Assembly (NCBI GenBank): GCA_965220535.1
Contig: OZ244833.1
Coordinates: 2,790,001 to 2,854,000, forward strand
Reading direction: 5' to 3'
DNA: 64,000 bases
Source: HK1 sp965220535
GTDB lineage: Bacteria; Pseudomonadota; Gammaproteobacteria; HK1
The notes under the pieces are model-generated. The model made no database searches, had not been told where the DNA came from, and saw nothing but the letters and a program-made list of their open reading frames with translations. The position numbers and the translations under genes are program-made. Of the stretch, positions 8,704-16,860 are shown in pieces (position 1 is the stretch's first letter; each line of letters starts with the position of its first letter).

Positions 8704-9858
8704 TTATTTTTTCTCGCCGATCTTGACCCCGTATTCGCTGGCGATCAGATCGACCACGCGTTTTCTCAGCTCCGCGGGGACTTTGGTGCCTTTGCGTTGC
8801 AGCGCATCGGCGGCGGCATCCGTGACTTGCTCGTATTTGCCCAGCACCGCTTGACGGGCGCTTTGGTATTCCGGGTCTTGGAGCATGTCGCGGATCGCTT
8901 GGCGCCAAGCCTCGACGATATCGTCGCTCGTTCCCTTGGGCAAGAAGACCATCTTTTGCGCCGGGAAGCCGGCCGCGAAGAAGCCGAACCAAGCGTCGTA
9001 GTCGGGGCCGGAGGGTTTTTCTCCGGTCACCATCTCGTAGGCCTCGCCGAAATGGGGCAGATCGGGGAAGGTCGGATCCCGCACCAGATTCCCGTTTTCG
9101 TCGAGCGAGCCCCAAGAGAAGAGCGGAATCGCCTTGCCGGAATCGACTAAGGGAGAGACGTTTTTCAAATAAGCGGAGGAGGTTTGGTAATCGATATTCG
9201 TTTCCCCGCGCTCGAAGGCCAAGCGGCCGCCGCCGCGCCCTTTGAAGCCGAAGACATGCTGCACGTCGAGCCCCATCAACCGAAAGCCGAGCATCGGCAC
9301 CAGATCGAGGGAGGTCGCCCCTTGACTGGCGTAGATCAGTTTTTTCCCTTTCAGCCGGGCGATATCCCCCGCCATCTCGACACCGGTCGAAGGCGAGGTA
9401 TAGACCACGCCGCCGGTGGGCGAGGCCATCACGATCTTCCAGTTCGCGTATTCGTAGCGCACGCGCGGATCGCCGAGCAGGTAGGGAAATTGGGTCGATC
9501 CCGAGGTGATGAGGATGGTCAAACCGTCCGGCTTCGCCCTCGCCTCGAAGAGGTTGCTGCCCTTGGTCGAACCCCCGCCGGGCTCGTTGACGACCACCAC
9601 GTTCGGCTGCCCCGGGAGGTGCTTGGAGAAGAAAGGAGCGTTGAATCGGGCCAAGGTATCGCTGCCTCCCCCGGCGGAGAAGGGCACGATCCACTCGACG
9701 GTTTTGCCGGCGAAGGAGACCTCCGCCGATGCCGCCGGTGCGAAAAGCGCAAGTCCGCCGAGCCCGAAGGCGAGGCCGAGTTGGCGTAGACCGCCCCCGA
9801 TGCGCCGAAAAAGGCCCGCAGGCGAGGCCGGAAAATCATGCTGGGATGTTGATATCAT
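8704..9858 (-). CDS. TctC/Bug-family tricarboxylate-binding protein
   Basis: A 384-residue periplasmic solute-binding protein. An N-terminal signal peptide (hydrophobic core about 27-40, cleavage after AASA near residue 45) is followed by the Bug-family start (VEWIVPFSAGGGSDTLAR) and NEPGGGSTKG near 90-99, the two loops that bind carboxylates in this family. The ATG has AGGAGAT about 12 bases upstream. It is the first gene of the minus-strand operon with TctA-TctB, as expected when the binding protein must be made in excess. The ligand is unknown. Confidence 0.9.
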   Translation of the reverse strand: MISTSQHDFPASPAGLFRRIGGGLRQLGLAFGLGGLALFAPAASAEVSFAGKTVEWIVPFSAGGGSDTLARFNAPFFSKHLPGQPNVVVVNEPGGGSTKGSNLFEARAKPDGLTILITSGSTQFPYLLGDPRVRYEYANWKIVMASPTGGVVYTSPSTGVEMAGDIARLKGKKLIYASQGATSLDLVPMLGFRLMGLDVQHVFGFKGRGGGRLAFERGETNIDYQTSSAYLKNVSPLVDSGKAIPLFSWGSLDENGNLVRDPTFPDLPHFGEAYEMVTGEKPSGPDYDAWFGFFAAGFPAQKMVFLPKGTSDDIVEAWRQAIRDMLQDPEYQSARQAVLGKYEQVTDAAADALQRKGTKVPAELRKRVVDLIASEYGVKIGEKK

Positions 9859-10248
9859 TTTTCTTCGATCTCCTCTATGGGATTTGTCTATGGGATTTGT
9901 CGGTGAGAAGGACGAGCCCGATGTTTGCCAAAACCGACCGCTTGCGTTTCGATATCCGACGATGCGCCGGGCAGGCGATATCGGCGATAGGGATACGAAG
10001 GGATACGAAGGCGGAATCGAATAAGTCTAGGCACGCCTTCGGATAATGGTACCACCAAGGGCCGATTTGCCGGCGAGCGTCGAAGCCGGCAGGTCGGCGG
10101 CGAGGGTTTTGGCGTTTCGATCCGAACGAAATTTCGAAGTCGAGGGGATTCTCTTTTTTTTCGACGCCGATCGGCGAAGGGAGTCTTAATCGCCCATATC
10201 GCCCAAGCGGGATCGATTCACCGGTAGGGTAGGCAGAGAACTCGAATA
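9859..10248. other. spacer between TctC operon and helicase gene
   Basis: No gene is evident. It contains a perfect direct repeat of CTATGGGATTTGTC near 9875-9902, a second short repeat (GGGATACGAA twice near 9990-10010) and a GCCGGC inverted repeat near 10069-10092. The promoter of the transporter operon should lie here but no clear -35/-10 pair is seen. Confidence 0.5.
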
Positions 10249-11991
10249 TCAATCCTTCCAGCCGACGTATTTGCGCAGAAGCGCCAGTATCCGATCGGTG
10301 TCGATTCCGTCGCCATCGATTTCATGGATATAGGTGGCAAGATTCAGGACTCCTATCTTGCCCGAATCGTTTTCCTCGCTCTGTCGATGAGGGTCTTCTT
10401 TCGTGTCTTGCGCATAGCAGATGACGAGCGCGGCCCCCGAATCCTCATGCTTTTTTCGAAGAACCCGCCCGAGCCTTTGGATCAGCTGCCGCTTTTGTTG
10501 GCTCGATGACAAGATCACGGCGAGATTGGCGTGGGGGATGTCGATGCCTTCGTCGAGCATATTGACGGCGACGACGCATTTCAGATCCTTGTCTCGAAAA
10601 CGGTGGATGATTCGCTCTCGCCTTTTTTCATCGATCTTCGTGTGGTAAGCCTCCGCCTCGACTCCACTAAGTTCGAGCACCATCGCTATATAGTTGCAAG
10701 TCCCGATGTCGGCGCAGTAAACGAGTGCCCCCTCGGAGGCCGAAATCAGATCCGAGAGCTTCTCGGCGGCCTGAATCTTTCCCTCGGATCCCCCCAATAT
10801 CTTGCGACGATCGCTCAGGCATTTATTGAATTTGCCTATGAGGATCCCGGCGTCTTTGGTATGGTGGCCTTTTCTGAGTTCGGAATAGAACTTTTTTCCG
10901 TCCGCCGGGAAGCCGTGTTCATAGACGAGTCTTTCACGCGCTTTTTGCATATCCTGGCCGTATTTTTCGTATTCGGATCGCTCGTGCAGCGAAAGCGCAG
11001 TGGATAAAGTGATCGCAACGAAATTCGAGACGACTTTATCTTGTATGGCTTGTTTGAATCCGTAATCGAATACAACCGCTTTTCGTCCCTTCGCGGGAGC
11101 GAAGTAGGGGGAAATGAACTCGTCGACTCCATCGTCGCTACGCTCGAGAGTCGCCGTCAGACCGAGCCGCATCTTCGCCTGTGGCAGCAAGGCTTTGCTG
11201 AACTTAGGGGCTCCGAAATGATGACATTCATCGGCGATGACCAAGTCGAAGTTCGAGCTGAATTTTCGGCGATGTTTTTGGCGATGTCGATGTATGACAA
11301 CACTGTTGACGACCGCAAGGGTAATCTTTTCGTTCGGGTCGAAGTTGAATCCGTTCTCAGCGCCGATCAAAGATCGGATTTCGCCGTTGGCCTCTTTTTC
11401 CAATTCATCCTTCCATTGGCGGAAGAGCGTAATCGACCGAACGATCACCAAGCATTTTCCGCCCTCGTCGATCACCCGCTTGGCAATCGCGAGCGCGACG
11501 AAAGTTTTCCCCGATCCGGTAACCGCTTCGACGATCCCTCTACGCTTGGCCTTTTCCCACGCCTCGATGGCTTTGCTTTGCCATCGATAGGGCTTTTTGC
11601 TCAAGGGGGATTCGAAAAGACCCTCCGGTTGCGATATATGCCTATGATATTGCCGCGAGGGACGTGCATCCTTTGTATTGTTATCGCGAGGGTCTTCGAG
11701 AATTTTCTTTAACAGATATTCCCAGTTCTCATTTTTTTCACTCGTTTTTATATTTTCTCGAGTGCGACGGTCGGGCTTGGTTTGGACGACCGATACATTG
11801 CGGGCGAGCAAACCTTTTGGCCCTTGTTCGATATCGAAAATAACGCGCTGACCCTCTTCGAGGGCGCGAAAGCCCGGCATATCGATGGCGGAGAAATGGA
11901 CGAATATGTCGCCCTTTCCACCGCCCTTGTCAGGAGCGATGAATCCGTATCCCTTGGATCTGTTGAACCACTTCACTGTTCCGAGTGGCAT
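10249..11991 (-). CDS. cold-shock domain fused to superfamily-2 helicase
   Basis: A 580-residue fusion. Residues 1-68 are a complete cold-shock (OB-fold) domain with RNP1-type KGYGFI (13-18) and RNP2-type DIFVHF (28-33). After a charged linker (about 70-130) comes an SSL2/RadD-like helicase core: Walker A TGSGKT (158-163), DECH (254-257), motif III in GLTATLERSDD (277-287), a second RecA-like domain with DEGIDIP (480-486) and motif VI QLIQRLGRV (502-510). All helicase motifs are intact, so an ATP-driven nucleic-acid remodeller whose cold-shock domain grips single-stranded RNA or DNA is inferred. Its flanks and 5' part are visibly richer in AT than neighbouring genes, suggesting transfer. The start is 12 bp after a decayed helicase fragment. 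Confidence 0.88.
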   Translation of the reverse strand: MPLGTVKWFNRSKGYGFIAPDKGGGKGDIFVHFSAIDMPGFRALEEGQRVIFDIEQGPKGLLARNVSVVQTKPDRRTRENIKTSEKNENWEYLLKKILEDPRDNNTKDARPSRQYHRHISQPEGLFESPLSKKPYRWQSKAIEAWEKAKRRGIVEAVTGSGKTFVALAIAKRVIDEGGKCLVIVRSITLFRQWKDELEKEANGEIRSLIGAENGFNFDPNEKITLAVVNSVVIHRHRQKHRRKFSSNFDLVIADECHHFGAPKFSKALLPQAKMRLGLTATLERSDDGVDEFISPYFAPAKGRKAVVFDYGFKQAIQDKVVSNFVAITLSTALSLHERSEYEKYGQDMQKARERLVYEHGFPADGKKFYSELRKGHHTKDAGILIGKFNKCLSDRRKILGGSEGKIQAAEKLSDLISASEGALVYCADIGTCNYIAMVLELSGVEAEAYHTKIDEKRRERIIHRFRDKDLKCVVAVNMLDEGIDIPHANLAVILSSSQQKRQLIQRLGRVLRKKHEDSGAALVICYAQDTKEDPHRQSEENDSGKIGVLNLATYIHEIDGDGIDTDRILALLRKYVGWKD

Positions 11992-12003
11992 CGATACATA
12001 CCC

Positions 12004-12308
12004 CTAGATGTACTGAATGAATCGTAAAGAGTATTGGTTATTTTGCAATTTATTTACAACGGATCTACAACAATAAATTCTGTCCCGATGGGCGGATGAT
12101 TCGAAAGCGTAAGCAGGATCGAAGTCGGCAGGTATTTCGATATAAGAGATATTCGACTCGAAGATCCAAATCCCGTCATCATCGAATCGAATATCGATGG
12201 AATGTCGGGAGCGCCGGTCGTCGAATTTCGCGATGCGAGGGTGTAGGCCCTCTTCGTTCACCGACTTCGCAATCGCGAGGGCGACGAAGCCTTTCCCGGA
12301 ACCGGCGG
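12004..12308 (-). pseudogene. decayed helicase fragment with an 85-residue open frame
   Basis: On the minus strand, 12250-12308 translates to GSGKGFVALAIAKSVNEEG, closely matching the Walker A region of the adjacent helicase (GSGKTFVALAIAKRVIDEG); the DNA is about 80% identical over 57 bases to 11466-11520. Lys to Gly at the end of Walker A (GKT to GKG) and an in-frame TAG further upstream show decay. The frame then continues for about 80 residues of unrelated sequence (SIDIRFDDDGIWIF...) with a GTG at 12261 and a stop at 12004, 12 bases before the helicase start. Whether the 85-residue frame is expressed is unknown. Confidence 0.6.
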
Positions 12309-12500
12309 CAGGGGGTTGCGCGGGAAGGCAAATCCCGTCTTGGCCCTTGTGCCCTTTTGGAGAGATCTTCGATCGCTAGAAGTCGACGGTCTTATCGAAG
12401 CGGTGATCGACAAAGAAGGCGATCCGGGGTCGATCGGGAGAGGGTCGTCGAAGTCGATCGACGACCCTCTCCTGCAAGGAGGGAAAAGAGACGGGTCGGT

Positions 12501-12908
12501 CTAGGGCAGTGTCGACCAATGCTTGACCGCGGCAGGCAATACCACCCCGATTCCCATGACGATGAGGCTGATGATAATCGCGGTGACACCCAAGACAACG
12601 GCGATGATGATCGCATGAGTACGCTGTCTCGCTTTGTCTTCGGCGATCCTTTCGCTTTCTTTCGTTTTCTTCTCCTCGTTGGAAGCGATGATATCGGCGC
12701 GCAGTTTCTCGAATTCGGCGATCCTTTCGCTCTCTTTCGTTTTCTTCTCCTCGTTGGAAGTGATGGTGTCGGCTCGCGTCCTTTCGTTGGAAGCGATGGT
12801 GTCGGCTCGCGTCCTTTCGTAGGAAGCGATGGTGTCGGCCCGCATTTTTTCGAGCGCAGCCAAGATTTCAGGGTTGGATGAGTTGGATGAGTTGGATGAA
12901 CTTTCCAT
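12501..12908 (-). CDS. small coiled-coil protein with C-terminal membrane anchor
   Basis: A 135-residue protein of unknown function. The N-terminus is Ser/Asn rich (SSNSSNSSN). Residues about 20-95 are a charged helix built of repeats: RADTIAS-xERT in 10-residue steps (23-52) and EKKTKESERIAE twice (54-65 and 79-90). Residues 99-127 form one strongly hydrophobic segment. This looks like a tail-anchored coiled coil facing the cytoplasm. The ATG at 12908 has GGAGC 8 bases upstream. The repeats are also DNA direct repeats (30 bp and about 75 bp), so length variation by recombination is likely. It lies upstream of and co-directional with the helicase remnant and the cold-shock helicase. Confidence 0.65.
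   Translation of the reverse strand: MESSSNSSNSSNPEILAALEKMRADTIASYERTRADTIASNERTRADTITSNEEKKTKESERIAEFEKLRADIIASNEEKKTKESERIAEDKARQRTHAIIIAVVLGVTAIIISLIVMGIGVVLPAAVKHWSTLP
12650..12850. repeat. in-gene direct repeats (30 bp and ~75 bp)
   Basis: Two copies of an approximately 75-bp block containing CTTTCGTTTTCTTCTCCTCG, followed by three 30-bp units containing GCGATGGTGTCGGCTCGCGT. All are multiples of three and in frame with the coiled-coil gene. Confidence 0.8.
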
Positions 12909-13440
12909 CGTCTTGCTCCGGGGGTTGTCGTCGGTCTTGTCGCCGGATTGCGATAGGGGTAGAAACGCGCTCGTCCTTCGATGGCTCGTGCCATCAGCGT
13001 TCGAAACGAATCGTCGTTTACGAAGAATACACCGGCCCCCGTTACTTTGTCTACCCAAGGCTCGGTGCAAAACCGCGATCCGAGGCTCGGGGGAAGGCTT
13101 CGATGCATCCGATGCTTCTCGAACTTTTCGGATCTCCCCTATCTTGGATAGACCCTCGCTCGCAGTGGTACCATCTCGATCCCGGCTCGGTTTTTCGAGG
13201 AGGCAAGATCGGCGGACCGGTTTTCGGGCGGGCACCGTATCGTCGTCGTTTCCTTTGTCGGATCGGGTCTTTCGGTCTTTAAGATCTGTCGAAGGGGCCG
13301 ATGATCCGCAAGGCCGCGAAAGCGCGTTGCGATAGGTGCCGAAGTCTTTCGTCGGATGCCGATCGGATTGTCGATCCGCATCCGATCTTTTCGCTTTTCG
13401 CTGCCGAGTTTCGAAACAATCCATCCGCTATCGATTCGAA
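12909..13440. other. 532-bp spacer without recognisable gene
   Basis: No convincing gene. Frames are open on both strands because of the composition but none shows family similarity or a good ribosome site. It separates the divergent coiled-coil gene and CoA-ligase genes, so promoters for both should lie here. Confidence 0.5.
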
Positions 13441-14613
13441 ATGGATATCCACGAATATCAGGCCAAGCAGCTCCTGCGTCCCTACGGGGTGATTTCCCCG
13501 CCCGGGGAATGCGCGTTCACCGCCGAGGAAGCCGAAGGCATCGCCCGGCGGCTCGGGGGTGGCCATTGGGTGGTCAAGGCCCAAATCCTTGCCGGGGATC
13601 GCAGCCTCGCCGGTGGCGTGAAGATGGTTACCTCCGAGGCCGAAGTGCGCGAGACGGCGCGTGCGATGCTGGGCACGCATCTGATCACCCCCCAAACCGG
13701 CGCCGGAGGGGAGTATGTGCGCCGGGTTTATGTCGAGGCCGTTTGTCGCATTCGGAGCGAGCACTATCTGGCATTGGCCTTGGATCGGGATACCTCCAAG
13801 ATCGCGCTGGTCGGCTCCGATGCCGGCGGTTCGTCGATCGAGTCCGTCGCCGCGAGTCATCCGGAGCGGATCGTGCGTTTGGCGATCGATCCCGTGGCCG
13901 GTCTGATCGAGGCGAAGGCCCGCGATCTCTCGGCTCGGATCGGCTTGGGCGGGCCTGACGCCGAGGCTGCGGGGCGCTTGATGGCCGGGCTTTTCGAAGC
14001 CTTCGTCGCCTTGGATGCATCGTTGATCGAGATCAACCCGCTCGCCTTGACCGTCGAGGGCGATCTGCTCGCCTTGGACGCCAAGATGAGCATCGACGAC
14101 AACGCTCTCTTTCGGCATCGGGAGATCGAGGATCTGCGCGAACGGGAGAGCGACGGCCGCTTGGCTCGGGCGCGACACGGCTTCAACTACATCCCCCTCG
14201 ACGGCGATATCGGCTGCGTGGTCAACGGAGCGGGGTTGGCGATGGCCACCATGGACCTTCTGCGCCTTTCCGGCGGCGCCCCCGCCAACTTCCTCGACCT
14301 TCCCCCTTCCGCTTCCCGCGAGGGCATCGCCGCCGCCTGCAAGTTGGTGATCGAAAACCCCGATGTGCGGGTGTTGCTGGTCAATGTGGTCGGAGGCGGT
14401 CTTGGCCGCTGCGACGTGATCGCCGAGTCCTTGGCCGGGGCCTTCAAGGCCGCGGGCCGTTCCTTGCCGGTGGTCGCCCGTTTCGAAGGGGCCAATCGGG
14501 AACTCGCGCGCAAGATCTTGCGGGATATGGGGATCGGGGCGGTCCTCGCCGACAGTCTGGGAGCCGCGGCAAGCCAAGCGGTGCAGATCGCGAGCGAAAA
14601 GCAAAGCCCATGA
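13441..14613 (+). CDS. acid-CoA ligase beta subunit (SucC/MtkA type)
   Basis: ADP-forming acyl-CoA synthetase beta subunit, 390 residues, matching SucC/MtkA in length. It starts with the family block MDIHEYQAKQLL, has an ATP-grasp domain (LIEINPLAL about 200-208, DAKMSIDDNALF about 217-228) and a C-terminal CoA-ligase domain (VNGAGLAMATMDLL, about 260-273). Two usually strict spots differ: the GGRGKAGGVK loop reads GDRSLAGGVK and the DVGGGA turn reads DLPPSA. It pairs with the alpha subunit 151 bp downstream. Succinate, malate (serine cycle) or another dicarboxylate or sulfo-acid could be the substrate; the divergence argues against the housekeeping succinyl-CoA synthetase. Confidence 0.85.
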   Translation: MDIHEYQAKQLLRPYGVISPPGECAFTAEEAEGIARRLGGGHWVVKAQILAGDRSLAGGVKMVTSEAEVRETARAMLGTHLITPQTGAGGEYVRRVYVEAVCRIRSEHYLALALDRDTSKIALVGSDAGGSSIESVAASHPERIVRLAIDPVAGLIEAKARDLSARIGLGGPDAEAAGRLMAGLFEAFVALDASLIEINPLALTVEGDLLALDAKMSIDDNALFRHREIEDLRERESDGRLARARHGFNYIPLDGDIGCVVNGAGLAMATMDLLRLSGGAPANFLDLPPSASREGIAAACKLVIENPDVRVLLVNVVGGGLGRCDVIAESLAGAFKAAGRSLPVVARFEGANRELARKILRDMGIGAVLADSLGAAASQAVQIASEKQSP

Positions 14614-14764
14614 CCGGTTTCGCTCGGGTTTCGGACGCGGCGCGGCGGGTTTTTCGATATGCCGCGGCCCGTCCCGAGGCCGATACGCTTCGCTCCCTCG
14701 TCGCCGCCGGCGCGAGGGGCGTGGATTCGCGAAGATTCTTCATCCCTTCGCCAAGGGGAATGCG

Positions 14765-15643
14765 ATGGCCATCCTCGTCGATGCCCAAACGCGGGTGATT
14801 TGCCAAGGGATCACCGGATCCCAAGGCACTTTTCACTCCGAGCAATCGATCGCTTACGGGACCCGGCTGGTCGCCGGGGTCACCCCCGGCAAGGGCGGCG
14901 GGCGCCATCTGCACCTTCCGATCTTCGACCGCGTGGCGGATGCGATCGAGGCCACCGGGGCCGAGGCCTCGGTGATCTACGTGCCGCCGGAGCAAGCGGC
15001 CGATGCGATGTTGGAGGCGATCCATGCCGAGATCGGGCTGATCGTCTGCGTGACCGAGGGGATCCCCTTGCTCGATATGGTGCGCGTCAAAAGCGCCCTC
15101 GATGCGAGCAAGACCCTCTTGGTCGGCCCGAATACCCCCGGCATCATCACTCCCGGCGCTTGCCGGATCGGCATCATGCCTGGGCTTATCCACCGGCGCG
15201 GACGCATCGGCATCGTTTCCCGCTCGGGAACCCTGACCTACGAGGTGGCGGCTCAGTGCACCGCCTTGGGTCTCGGCCAAAGCACGGTCGTGGGGATCGG
15301 GGCGGATCCGGTGCACGGCATCGGTTTCGTCGAATGCCTCGAGCGCTTTTTGGCCGACGACGAGACCGACGGGATCATTCTCATCGGCGAGATCGGGGGG
15401 CGCGAAGAGGAAAAGGCGGCGGAGTTCCTCAAAGAGGATCGCCCGACGAAGCCGGTGGTCGGTTTCGTCGCCGGAGTCACCGCGCCGGCGGGGAGACGGA
15501 TGGGGCATGCCGGGGCGATCATTTCCGGCGGTCAGGGCAGTGCGCAGGAGAAACTCGAAGCCTTGCGTTTGGCCGGGGTGCATATCCCCGATTCCCCGGC
15601 GGATATCGCCGCAGCGATGGCGAGGATCCTCAAAGGCGGTTGA
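14765..15643 (+). CDS. acid-CoA ligase alpha subunit (SucD/MtkB type)
   Basis: Alpha subunit of the same ligase, 292 residues. The CoA-binding Rossmann part has CQGITGSQGTFHSEQSI (about 13-29); the phosphohistidine loop GHAGAIISGG is at about 247-256, so the catalytic His is retained. AAGGGG lies 8 bases before the ATG. In the family, substrate acid plus CoA plus ATP gives acyl-CoA, ADP and phosphate through a phospho-His intermediate on this subunit. The ligase pair faces a convergent phosphotransacetylase gene ending 55 bp downstream, consistent with acyl-CoA/acyl-phosphate metabolism, but whether they act in one pathway is inference. Confidence 0.88.
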   Translation: MAILVDAQTRVICQGITGSQGTFHSEQSIAYGTRLVAGVTPGKGGGRHLHLPIFDRVADAIEATGAEASVIYVPPEQAADAMLEAIHAEIGLIVCVTEGIPLLDMVRVKSALDASKTLLVGPNTPGIITPGACRIGIMPGLIHRRGRIGIVSRSGTLTYEVAAQCTALGLGQSTVVGIGADPVHGIGFVECLERFLADDETDGIILIGEIGGREEEKAAEFLKEDRPTKPVVGFVAGVTAPAGRRMGHAGAIISGGQGSAQEKLEALRLAGVHIPDSPADIAAAMARILKGG

Positions 15644-15697
15644 GGTCGGCGGGCAAGGAGCCTTTGGTTCATCCAGGTCGTCGGCCCTACGTCGGCC

Positions 15698-16705
15698 CTA
15701 GGCCATCAACCCGCAGATGGCGGTCGCGGCGACGATATCGTCGACGCTCGCACCGCGCGAAAGATCGCATACGGGCTTGGCAAAACCCTGCAAGAAAGGG
15801 CCGATCGCCCGCATCCCCCCCAAACGCTCGCTCAACTTGTAGCCGATATTCCCGGCATCGAGATCGGGGAAAACGAGAACGTTGGCTCGCCCGGCCACGG
15901 CATTCGCTTCGTCGAGACCCTCCGAGGCCAGTTTGATCGCCGCGACCTCGGGGACCAAAGCAGCATCGGCTTGCAGCTCGCCGTCGATGGCAAGCGTCGG
16001 CGCCCGCTTTCGCGCGAGATCGAGCGCCCGTTGCACCTTTTCGACGCGCGCATGGCGGGCGCTTCCCCGGGTCGAGAACGAAAGCATCGCCACGCGGGCG
16101 CGAGTGCCGAGCAACTTTTCGGCGCTGGCCGCCGAAGCGATGGCGATATCCGCGAGTTGTTCGGGGTCGGGATCGATATTGACCGCGCAATCGGCGAATA
16201 CCAGCGCATCAAGGCTTTCGTCGCCCCCCGAAGGGCGATGGGGGATCATCAAGAAAAAACTCGAGGGGGTCGCGATCCCCGGCGCCGTGCCGACGGTCAT
16301 CAACCCCGCTTCGATGATGCGGGCCGTCGGCTGTTTCGCTCCGGCGACCAGCAGATCGGCCGCACCGGCTTTGACCGCCATCGCCGCATAATAAAGCGGC
16401 CTTGCGAGCAGTCGCATCGCCATGCGTTCGTTGGCTTTCGGACGTCCCTGGACATAAAGCGCGGCGTAAGCGTCCATCGTCGGACCCGGCGTCGGCAAGA
16501 CGGACTCGATCCCCGCCGGCGAAACCCCCGCTTGTCTCGCCCCCTCTTCGATCCTCTCCCTTTCCCCGACCAAGATCGGGTGGGCGATGCCTTCGTCGCT
16601 CAGCCTTCTTGCCGCTTCCAAGATGCGCGTATCCTCGCTTTCGGGCAAGATCACTCGCTGCCGCTTCGCTTTCGCTCGCTCGATCAATCCGTCGATGATA
16701 TCCAT
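15698..16705 (-). CDS. pta: phosphate acetyltransferase (short form)
   Basis: Phosphate acetyl/butyryltransferase family, 335 residues, the length of the single-domain Pta. Family blocks: RVILPESEDTRILEAA near 15-30, ATARI-type PTARIIEAGL near 140, the SFSTRGSA turn near 225 and VFPDLDAGNIGYK near 290, which lines the CoA site. It interconverts acetyl-CoA and acetyl phosphate. The ATG at 16705 is chosen because the fold follows directly; the frame extends upstream without similarity. The gene is divergent from the GMC oxidoreductase and convergent with the CoA-ligase pair. Next to a sulfonate-type pathway such an enzyme recovers acetyl-CoA from acetyl phosphate, but no Xsc gene is visible here. 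Confidence 0.9.
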   Translation of the reverse strand: MDIIDGLIERAKAKRQRVILPESEDTRILEAARRLSDEGIAHPILVGERERIEEGARQAGVSPAGIESVLPTPGPTMDAYAALYVQGRPKANERMAMRLLARPLYYAAMAVKAGAADLLVAGAKQPTARIIEAGLMTVGTAPGIATPSSFFLMIPHRPSGGDESLDALVFADCAVNIDPDPEQLADIAIASAASAEKLLGTRARVAMLSFSTRGSARHARVEKVQRALDLARKRAPTLAIDGELQADAALVPEVAAIKLASEGLDEANAVAGRANVLVFPDLDAGNIGYKLSERLGGMRAIGPFLQGFAKPVCDLSRGASVDDIVAATAICGLMA

Positions 16706-16860
16706 GGTTTTCAAATCGGCTCCTCGGTCGGGTATTCGTTTCGCCTCGTTTTCGATGGTCGAAAGGGCAAAGAGCAAGACATCCGCGGGCGGGCCTCGGC
16801 TTTCGCCTCGGTCCGCTGTCCTCGTCAAAATCGCATTTTTATCCCAAGGGTCGAAACATC

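Noticed and set aside
12650..12850. Repeats resembling a CRISPR-like array
   Set aside because: Units are contiguous and in frame with a coiled-coil gene; there are no unique spacers and no cas genes.
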